A DNA stretch of 11,384 nt from JAGBWK01 sp964490275 (GTDB lineage Bacteria; Bacteroidota; Bacteroidia; Bacteroidales; Muribaculaceae). Under the pieces are notes generated by a model. The model made no database searches, was not told where the DNA came from, and was given only the letters and a program-made list of their open reading frames with translations. Of the stretch, positions 6,410 through 11,384 are shown piece after piece. The translations under genes were made by a program, and so were the position numbers. Position 1 is the first letter of the stretch. Each line of letters begins with the position of its first letter. The stretch spans positions 1-11,384 of the forward strand of contig CAZBBL010000059.1 of NCBI GenBank assembly GCA_964490275.1, in the 5' to 3' direction.

Positions 6410-7561
6410 TTAATGGTTTGAGGAGAAGTCGATTTTAGCTTGATGATATGTGGCCATGATGGCGTTGGCCATAGCGTCGTCGCTGAAAGTGGCGGCGTGG
6501 CGCAGGCCGTTGGAGATGGCTTGTTGGCGCAGGGCCGAGTCGTTGATAAGGCGCAACATCTGCGAAGCGAGTTCGTCGGCCGAGTCGGCGTCGGTAGTGA
6601 GGGCGTCGCTGCCGGCAGCTTCTTCGAGGCAAGAGCCGCGAGCCACAACGACGGGGGTGCCTACCGACAACGATTCAATCACCGGTATACCAAAGCCCTC
6701 AAAGCGAGAGGGGTAGCTTGATAGCAGGGCGCCGGCATAGAGGGCTGGGAAGTCGGCAAAATTGGCTCCGGAGACGATTTTCAAACGGTCGCTCAGGCCG
6801 AGCGTAGTGGCGCGGTTGACGATGTCGGTAGCGTAGGGGGTGGGGCGTCCGACCAGCACGAGGATGATGTCGGAGGGGAGCCCGGCCAAGGCTTCGAGCG
6901 TCAGCATCTGGTTTTTGCGGTTTTCGATGGTGCCGACGCCGATTATATAGGGGCGGTCGAGGCCATAGCGAGCTTTCACAGCGGCTATTTCGTCGGCATC
7001 AACCTTGCGGTGGAACTGTTGGTCGCAGCCTTGATAGATGACGTCGATTTTGGCGGGGTCGATGCCGTAGCTGTCAATGAGGTCGCGACGTGTGCATTGG
7101 CTTATGGCGATGACGCGGGTGGCGTTGATGGCGGCACGGCGAAATTTGTAGTCGTAGATACGACGGTCGATGGGCTTGTAATATTGAGGAAAATGGCGAA
7201 AAATGAGGTCGTGGATGGTGACGACGGTGGGTATTTCGGCTCGACGTATGGTCAATGGCAGCTCGTTGCTGAGACCGTGAAACAGGTCGACATGGTCGCG
7301 GCCAATCTGTTTGGAGAGGCCTCTTACGCGCCATATCGACGATAGGCGGCGCGAGATTTTACGGTCGGGGCCCAACAGTTCGACCGAGCTGCGTTGTAGC
7401 AGTGGTGCGAGACGAGGCGTAGCCCGAGGTTTTGGGGCGTAGAGCAGATAGCTGTTGTCGGGATAGAGGCGACTGAGGGTGTCAATCACCAAGCGGCTGT
7501 AGTTGCCAAGTCCGGTCATGTTGTTGACGGCACGCTTGGCGTCGAATGCTATTTTTGCCAT
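6410..7561 (-). CDS. GT4-type (GT-B fold) glycosyltransferase
   Basis: This 383-residue protein is a group 1 glycosyltransferase, transferring a sugar from a nucleotide donor to a glycan or lipid acceptor at the inner face of the membrane. The N-terminal acceptor domain opens with IAFDAKRAVNNMTGLGNYS, including the G-x-G-x-Y loop. The C-terminal donor domain contains IIGVGTIENRKN, then LVLVGRP, then the E-x7-E signature EGFGIPVIE (Glu288 and Glu296) followed by GTPVV. The start is the ATG at 7561. An in-frame extension to 7747 is rejected because it crosses the divergent promoters and enters pyrH. It heads the cassette and is separated by 3 nt from the SDR gene. Donor and acceptor are unknown. 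Confidence 0.93.
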   Translation of the reverse strand: MAKIAFDAKRAVNNMTGLGNYSRLVIDTLSRLYPDNSYLLYAPKPRATPRLAPLLQRSSVELLGPDRKISRRLSSIWRVRGLSKQIGRDHVDLFHGLSNELPLTIRRAEIPTVVTIHDLIFRHFPQYYKPIDRRIYDYKFRRAAINATRVIAISQCTRRDLIDSYGIDPAKIDVIYQGCDQQFHRKVDADEIAAVKARYGLDRPYIIGVGTIENRKNQMLTLEALAGLPSDIILVLVGRPTPYATDIVNRATTLGLSDRLKIVSGANFADFPALYAGALLSSYPSRFEGFGIPVIESLSVGTPVVVARGSCLEEAAGSDALTTDADSADELASQMLRLINDSALRQQAISNGLRHAATFSDDAMANAIMATYHQAKIDFSSNH

Positions 7562-7564
7562 TAA

Positions 7565-7581
7565 ATCTGAATATCTCAGAT
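7565..7581. repeat. Short perfect inverted repeat in the glycosyltransferase leader
   Basis: ATCTGA and TCAGAT form 6-bp perfect arms around a 5-nt centre (ATATC). The element lies between the proposed minus-strand -7 box (7583-7590) and the glycosyltransferase ATG (7561). It could be an operator or a tiny 5' hairpin, but a repeat this short may be chance. Confidence 0.35.
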
Positions 7582-7582
7582 G

Positions 7583-7590
7583 CAAAGGTA
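7583..7590 (-). promoter_or_regulatory. Probable -7 box of the glycosyltransferase cassette promoter
   Basis: The minus strand reads TACCTTTG followed by C, a full match to the Bacteroidetes TAnnTTTG box, ending 21 nt upstream of the glycosyltransferase ATG. No TTTG lies at the normal 17-23 nt distance upstream. The nearest (7607-7604) leaves only 13 nt, so the -33 element is weak or absent. Confidence 0.5.
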
Positions 7591-7597
7591 GCAAAAA

Positions 7598-7629
7598 TTT
7601 GGTCAAATGATATAGAATGTCTAAATTTG
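7598..7629 (+). promoter_or_regulatory. Bacteroidetes-type promoter of pyrH
   Basis: TTTG (7598-7601), a 20-nt spacer and TAAATTTG (7622-7629) match both elements of the Bacteroidetes housekeeping promoter at optimal spacing. Transcription should begin near 7636, giving a leader of about 20 nt before the pyrH ATG at 7656. This also argues against translation starting at 7617. The element overlaps the divergent promoter region of the glycosyltransferase. Confidence 0.75.
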
Positions 7630-7655
7630 TACGTACTGATAATAATACAAACGAA

Positions 7656-8366
7656 ATGAGAACGAAATATAGCAGAATATTGCTCAAACTCAGCGGCGAA
7701 TCGCTCGCCGGGGGCAACGGTACGGGTATCGACACCAACCGTCTCAACCAGTATGCTCAACAGATAGCCGATGTGGTGGCTTCGGGCGTACAAGTAGCAA
7801 TCGTCATCGGTGGCGGCAACATTTTCCGTGGCTTGCAAGGCGCATCGAAAGGCTTCGACCGCGTCAAAGGCGACCAAATGGGCATGCTTGCCACAGTTAT
7901 CAACTCGTTGGCTTTGAGTTCGGCGCTGACAGCTATCGGCCAGCCGGCCAAAGTGTTTACCGCCATCAATATGTTCCCCATCGGCGAGCACTACAGCAAA
8001 TGGCACGCCATTGAGGCTCTGAATCAGGGCCAAGTGGCTATCATCGCCGGCGGCACCGGCAACCCCTTCTTTACCACCGACACCGGTTCGGCTCTGCGTG
8101 GCATCGAAGTTGAGGCCGATGTGATGCTCAAAGGCACACGCGTCGACGGCATCTACACCGCCGACCCCGAGAAAGACCCCACCGCCACACGCTTCTCGGA
8201 GATTACCTACGACGAGGTTTACACTCGCGGCCTGAAGGTGATGGATTTGACGGCTACGGCGCTCTGCAAAGAAAACCATCTGCCTATCATCGTTTTCGAC
8301 ATGGATACCCCGGGCAACCTCAAGAAGGTGCTCAACGGCGAGCCTGTCGGCACTTTAGTATATTAA
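7656..8366 (+). CDS. pyrH: Uridylate kinase (UMP kinase) PyrH
   Basis: This 236-residue cytoplasmic enzyme phosphorylates UMP to UDP with ATP, in pyrimidine nucleotide synthesis. It is of the bacterial hexameric amino-acid-kinase type. Seen in order: the phosphate-binding start RILLKLSGES, then IGGGNIFRG (51-59), then GFDRVKGDQMGMLATVINSLAL, then GTGNPFFTTDT (133-143), which contacts UMP, then DGIYTADP (164-171) and the C-terminal KVMDLTATA. The ATG at 7656 gives the standard bacterial length. An upstream ATG at 7617 would add 13 unmatched residues and lies before the proposed transcription start. frr follows after 34 nt, the usual pyrH-frr pairing. Confidence 0.97.
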   Translation: MRTKYSRILLKLSGESLAGGNGTGIDTNRLNQYAQQIADVVASGVQVAIVIGGGNIFRGLQGASKGFDRVKGDQMGMLATVINSLALSSALTAIGQPAKVFTAINMFPIGEHYSKWHAIEALNQGQVAIIAGGTGNPFFTTDTGSALRGIEVEADVMLKGTRVDGIYTADPEKDPTATRFSEITYDEVYTRGLKVMDLTATALCKENHLPIIVFDMDTPGNLKKVLNGEPVGTLVY

Positions 8367-8400
8367 TCTTTTAACCAACATATTAACACCTACCCCAACC

Positions 8401-8961
8401 ATGACCGACCCAAAAACTTATCTCGACCCCGCCGAGGAAAAAATGGAAATGGCTGTTGCCTATCTCGACGAATCTTTGGCTCACATCCGTGCCGGCAAGG
8501 CTAACCCCAAAATCCTTGATGGCATACGTGTTGATTATTATGGCAGCGCTGCCCCCATCTCTAACGTTGCCAATGTCTCTGTCCCCGATGCACGCACCAT
8601 CACTATCACCCCTTGGGAAAAATCGATGTTCCGCGAAATCGAGAAGGCTATCATCAACTCAGAGCTCGGTATTACTCCCGAAAACAATGGCGAGGTAATC
8701 CGTATCTCTATTCCGCCGTTGACTGAAGACCGTCGTAAACAGCTGGTAAAACAGTCGAAGCAGGAAGCTGAAAACGCAAAAGTGTCGGTGCGCAATGCAC
8801 GTCGCGACGCTATCGAAGGCCTCAAAAAAGCCGTTAAGCAAGGTATGCCCGAGGATGTTGAGAAAGACGCTGAAGGCTCTGCTCAAAAACTCCACGACAA
8901 ATACCTCAAGAAAATCGACGAACTTTTCGCCGCCAAAGAGAAGGAGATTCTCACCGTCTGA
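8401..8961 (+). CDS. frr: Ribosome recycling factor
   Basis: This 186-residue protein is RRF, which with EF-G splits post-termination ribosomes. Length is exactly typical. Recognised segments are the N-terminal helix ending in the SLAHIRAGKANP motif, then DYYGSAAPISNVANVSVPDARTI from the beta domain, then IRISIPPLTEDRRKQL, then the conserved helix VRNARRDA and the C-terminal coiled segment KYLKKIDELFAAKEKEI. It follows pyrH without a visible promoter of its own, so it is probably co-transcribed. Its TGA shares one base with the ATG of the following radical SAM gene. Confidence 0.98.
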   Translation: MTDPKTYLDPAEEKMEMAVAYLDESLAHIRAGKANPKILDGIRVDYYGSAAPISNVANVSVPDARTITITPWEKSMFREIEKAIINSELGITPENNGEVIRISIPPLTEDRRKQLVKQSKQEAENAKVSVRNARRDAIEGLKKAVKQGMPEDVEKDAEGSAQKLHDKYLKKIDELFAAKEKEILTV

Positions 8962-9737
8962 TGCAGACTATACTATTCCACTCTACGATCTTCGGACCGA
9001 TACACTCACGCCGTCTCGGCATCTCGTTGGGCGTCAACCTGATGCCGAGCGACGGTAAGGTGTGCTCTTTCGACTGCCTCTATTGCGAGGCGGGATTCAA
9101 TGCCCAAGGCCCGGGCAAGACGGGCCTGCCTACACGTGGCCAAGTGGCCGAGCAGCTGCGCCAAACGCTGACGCAGATGAGCGCCGACGCTAAGGGCCTC
9201 GATGTAATCACCTTTTCAGGCAACGGCGAGCCTACGCTCCACCCCGATTTTGAGGCTATTATCGATGATGTCATTGCCCTGCGCGATGAGTTCTACCCTC
9301 AAGCCAAGGTGAGTGTGCTGAGCAACGCTACCTGCCTCCATCGCGCCGACGTGGTAAGAGCTCTGCGTCGCGTCGACAACAATATACTCAAACTCGACTC
9401 GGCTATCGACGCTACGGCTCGTATGATTGACCGCCCAACCAATCCTCACTATTCTACGGCCAAGGTGGTCGAGCAGATGCAACAATTTGGCCCGCAGTGT
9501 ATTATACAGACGATGATGCTCCGCGGCAGTTATCAAGGCCGCGAAATAGACAACACTACCGACGCCGAGATTGAGGCGCTCATCGCTGCGGCTCTCAAAG
9601 TCAACCCGCGTGAGGTGATGCTCTATTCGATTGATCGCAAAACGCCCGCCGAGCAGCTGCAACGCGTTGAAAAACCCGAGCTTGAGACCATTGCACAACG
9701 CTTTCGCGCCGCCGGCCTAACCGTACAAGTCAGCTAA
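8961..9737 (+). CDS. Radical SAM protein (COG0731-like Fe-S oxidoreductase)
   Basis: This 258-residue protein has the radical SAM cluster motif CSFDCLYC (Cys35, Cys39, Cys42: C-x3-C-x2-C), which binds a 4Fe-4S cluster and SAM. Before it lies the subfamily signature IHSRRLGISLGVNLMP, and after it the SAM-contact motif FSGNGEPTLHP (85-95). This layout resembles the COG0731 group, relatives of wyosine-synthesis enzymes whose bacterial members mostly lack a proven reaction. No C-terminal SPASM-like cysteine cluster is present, so a single cluster is expected. The start codon overlaps the frr stop (TGATG), implying coupled translation, and the LD-carboxypeptidase gene follows after 3 nt. The substrate is unknown. 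Confidence 0.92.
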   Translation: MQTILFHSTIFGPIHSRRLGISLGVNLMPSDGKVCSFDCLYCEAGFNAQGPGKTGLPTRGQVAEQLRQTLTQMSADAKGLDVITFSGNGEPTLHPDFEAIIDDVIALRDEFYPQAKVSVLSNATCLHRADVVRALRRVDNNILKLDSAIDATARMIDRPTNPHYSTAKVVEQMQQFGPQCIIQTMMLRGSYQGREIDNTTDAEIEALIAAALKVNPREVMLYSIDRKTPAEQLQRVEKPELETIAQRFRAAGLTVQVS

Positions 9738-9740
9738 ACG

Positions 9741-10652
9741 ATGACTCCTCAAATCACATATCCACGGCCACTGTCAAAGGGCGACACTGTGGCCGTCGTC
9801 TCCCCCGCAAGCATTATCAATCCTACGCTGGTCGATGGCGCCGTTGAGGCTCTGTCGGCCCAAGGCTATCGCGTAGCCGTTGCGCCCCATGCACTTGGTA
9901 GCGCCGGCACATATTCGGCTTCAGTAGCCGATCGCCTCGACGATTTGCGTTGGGCTTTGACCGACAAATCGGTGCGTGCCATACTCTGTAGCCGTGGCGG
10001 CTATGGCTGCGTCCATCTGTTGGCCGAGTTGAGCAAAATGCCAATTGAGGCCGACCCCAAATGGCTTATCGGCTTTAGCGACGTCTCGGCGCTCCATGCG
10101 TTGATGCTTTCAAAAGGCGTGGCCAGCATTCACGGTTCGATGGCCAAGGCTCTTGCTCTCCATCCGGCCGACTTTGCTCCCAATCGCGCGCTCTTGAGCT
10201 TGCTCGCGGGCCATCGTGAGGCCGTAGTTTTGGCCGGCGCTCATCCATTCAATCGCCAAGGCACGGCCACGGGACGTCTCGTCGGAGGCAATTTGGCTGT
10301 GTTGCAGGCTTTGATGCGCACGCCGTTTGATTTGTTTGCCCCCGGCACAGTTTTGTTTATCGAGGATATAGCCGAACCTATATATAAGGTGGAGCGCATA
10401 TTGTATCAATTGCGCTTGGCCGGCGTGCTCGACAATTTGGCAGCACTTATCGTGGGCCGTTTCACTGAATATCGTCCCGACAAAAATTTCTCCTCCATGG
10501 AGCAGATGATCGACAATCTCCTCGGACAGGTCAACTTTCCCGTAGCGTTCGACGCTGCCATCGGCCATGTCGACGACAATATGCCATTGCTCCACGGTGC
10601 ACCCGTCAGACTGAGCGTCACCGCAACAGACACAACAGTCACATATTTATAA
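9741..10652 (+). CDS. LD-carboxypeptidase (MEROPS S66, muramoyltetrapeptide carboxypeptidase)
   Basis: This 303-residue protein belongs to the S66 serine peptidases, which remove the terminal D-Ala from murein tetrapeptides in the cytoplasm during cell-wall recycling; some relatives instead cleave microcin-like peptides. The catalytic triad is visible: Ser113 in GFSDVSALH, Glu208 in FIEDIAEP and His276 in IGHVDDNMPL. The motif CSRGGYGC (83-90) precedes the serine. No signal peptide is present, consistent with a cytosolic recycling enzyme. Length is normal. It is the last gene of the pyrH-frr-radical SAM run and ends before the palindrome at 10676-10704. Confidence 0.94.
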   Translation: MTPQITYPRPLSKGDTVAVVSPASIINPTLVDGAVEALSAQGYRVAVAPHALGSAGTYSASVADRLDDLRWALTDKSVRAILCSRGGYGCVHLLAELSKMPIEADPKWLIGFSDVSALHALMLSKGVASIHGSMAKALALHPADFAPNRALLSLLAGHREAVVLAGAHPFNRQGTATGRLVGGNLAVLQALMRTPFDLFAPGTVLFIEDIAEPIYKVERILYQLRLAGVLDNLAALIVGRFTEYRPDKNFSSMEQMIDNLLGQVNFPVAFDAAIGHVDDNMPLLHGAPVRLSVTATDTTVTYL

Positions 10653-10675
10653 AGGCTTATAATAGCCATACGAGG

Positions 10676-10704
10676 GTAGGGGGCGAAATGAATTTCGCCC
10701 CTAC
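10676..10704. repeat. Imperfect palindrome in the convergent gap (possible dispersed repeat or bidirectional terminator)
   Basis: The left arm (10676-10689) and right arm (10692-10704) pair over 13 base pairs around a GA centre, with one extra G at 10679 or nearby as the only imperfection. The core is GGGCGAAAT against ATTTCGCCC. It lies between the ends of two converging genes (10652 and 10747). No T-run follows on either strand, so it is not a classical intrinsic terminator; a strong stem could still stop or stabilise transcripts. A weaker stem, GGCT/AGCC at 10654-10667, lies just to the left. The rest of the 94-nt gap holds nothing recognisable. Confidence 0.7.
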
Positions 10705-10746
10705 AATGATGGTGTAAATCTTTGAGAGTAAGGTGTTTGTGACGGT

Positions 10747-11316
10747 CTAAAATTCGATGCCGAGGCGGATGCTGAACATTGCTTGTACTTTGTGGCTCGT
10801 GCCGAGATATCTCAATTCGGCGTATGAGCCGTCGGTTGGCGTGTCGTAGAAATCGAGCCAATATTTTTCTTCGCTGTAGCCTCTGAGAGTGAGGCCGGCG
10901 CCTATGTTGAGGCCAAATTTGCCACCCCAATTAAAACGATAACCTACAGTCGGTGAGAAATAGATACCTCCACCGTCGGTAGCGTTGTAGCCAATGCGAA
11001 GGTCGCCGAAGGGGGTGAAGCCGTTCCAGTTTTGGTCGGTGCGTATTTGTGCGAAGAGCGGAAGCATCCATTGGTCGACATCGACGTTGCGCTCGATTGC
11101 CAAGCCACCGCCGACAAACAAGTTGTTGTTGAATTGGAAGCCGTGAGAGGTAGAAAATCCGGTGAAATACTCGGTTTGACGGCCGACGACGTCGTAGTTG
11201 ACTGATGCGAGATTGTTGTCCCATTCTACGAATCCTCTGTATCCGCGTTGAGGCTCGAGTGCATAGGCATTAACGGCAAGTAGTGTAGCGAGAGTCGGTA
11301 TAAGCAGTTTCTTCAT
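10747..11316 (-). CDS. Predicted small outer-membrane beta-barrel protein
   Basis: This 189-residue protein begins with a signal peptide, MKKLLIPTLATLLAVNAYA, with likely cleavage after the A-Y-A at residue 19. The mature part alternates hydrophobic and polar residues in strand-like stretches separated by Asn/Asp/Gly turns, for example FQFNNNLFVGGGLAIE, FTPFGDLRIGYN, IYFSPTVGYRFNW and FGLNIGAGLTLRG. The last strand, VQAMFSIRLGIEF, ends in Phe, the usual barrel-assembly signal. About eight strands fit, which suggests a small OmpA/OmpW-like barrel. No named family or ligand is recognised. It is a single-gene unit with its own promoter and converges on the LD-carboxypeptidase gene. Confidence 0.85.
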   Translation of the reverse strand: MKKLLIPTLATLLAVNAYALEPQRGYRGFVEWDNNLASVNYDVVGRQTEYFTGFSTSHGFQFNNNLFVGGGLAIERNVDVDQWMLPLFAQIRTDQNWNGFTPFGDLRIGYNATDGGGIYFSPTVGYRFNWGGKFGLNIGAGLTLRGYSEEKYWLDFYDTPTDGSYAELRYLGTSHKVQAMFSIRLGIEF

Positions 11317-11348
11317 GTGTAATGATTGTTTTTGGGTTATAACAACGG

Positions 11349-11380
11349 CAAAGATAGCGCTTTTTATGTAAAAACCACAA
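11349..11380 (-). promoter_or_regulatory. Bacteroidetes-type promoter of the outer-membrane protein gene
   Basis: The minus strand carries TTG (11380-11378), a 21-nt spacer and TATCTTTG (11356-11349) followed by C, a complete match to the TAnnTTTG -7 box. Transcription would begin near 11343, leaving a leader of about 25 nt before the ATG at 11316. Confidence 0.7.
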
Positions 11381-11384
11381 GCGG

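Noticed and set aside
7617..7655. Earlier ATG for pyrH at 7617
   Set aside because: It precedes the TAAATTTG -7 box at 7622-7629, so it would not be in the transcript. The 13 added residues are absent from the usual PyrH length.
7562..7747. N-terminal extension of the glycosyltransferase frame up to 7747
   Set aside because: The extension would cross the pyrH promoter and the pyrH start, while the family's normal N-terminus begins at the ATG at 7561.
7482..8279. A 265-codon open frame on the minus strand
   Set aside because: It is antisense to most of pyrH, which is unmistakable, and it crosses the divergent promoter region.
8367..8400. Possible separate promoter for frr
   Set aside because: The 34-nt gap is A/T- and C-rich but holds no TAnnTTTG box, so co-transcription with pyrH is the simpler reading.
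1..11384. Mobile element, CRISPR array, toxin-antitoxin or defence system
   Set aside because: No transposase, integrase, spaced direct-repeat array, nuclease-helicase set or toxin-like pair was found, and nearly all sequence is explained by conserved chromosomal genes.

Overview
The window looks like core chromosome from a member of the Bacteroidales with moderate GC content (a Muribaculaceae-like genome is possible, but the genus cannot be fixed from this sequence). The evidence is: promoters of the Bacteroidetes type (TTG/TTTG, about 17-21 nt, then TAnnTTTG), no clear Shine-Dalgarno sequences, a DUF4271 membrane protein next to hemD, and the gene order DUF4271-hemD-rnpA-yidD-tatD, which is typical of this phylum. 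No phage, insertion sequence, CRISPR array, tRNA or rRNA gene was found. Nearly all the sequence is coding.

Layout: (A) 1-5097, minus strand. A compact seven-gene unit is read from a clear promoter at 5069-5097. In transcription order it holds a Na/Pi cotransporter with a PhoU-like tail, a LOG-family nucleotide phosphoribohydrolase, a DUF4271 membrane protein, uroporphyrinogen-III synthase (hemD), the RNase P protein (rnpA), the membrane-insertion factor yidD, and a TatD-family metal-dependent hydrolase that runs off the left edge. Junctions are tight: an ATGA overlap, a short overlap, 19- and 30-nt gaps, a 26-nt overlap and another ATGA overlap. (B) 5103-7561, minus strand. A three-gene cassette holds a GT4-type glycosyltransferase, an NAD(P)-dependent extended SDR (sugar epimerase-like) and a small three-helix membrane protein. 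(C) 7562-7655. A divergent control region holds two promoters on opposite strands. (D) 7656-10652, plus strand. Four genes follow one another: pyrH, frr, a COG0731-type radical SAM protein and an S66 LD-carboxypeptidase. (E) 10653-10746. A convergent intergenic gap holds a strong imperfect palindrome. (F) 10747-11316, minus strand. A predicted small outer-membrane beta-barrel protein has its own promoter at the right edge.

Functionally the window combines housekeeping genes (pyrimidine nucleotide synthesis, ribosome recycling, tRNA 5' processing, haem synthesis, membrane protein insertion) with envelope functions (phosphate transport, glycan assembly, murein recycling, outer-membrane protein). 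I see no convincing new defence or mobile system. The best leads are the conserved but unexplained partners: DUF4271 beside hemD, the small membrane protein behind the glycosyltransferase-SDR pair, the radical SAM protein coupled to frr, the altered RNR motif of RnpA, and the palindrome at 10676-10704.
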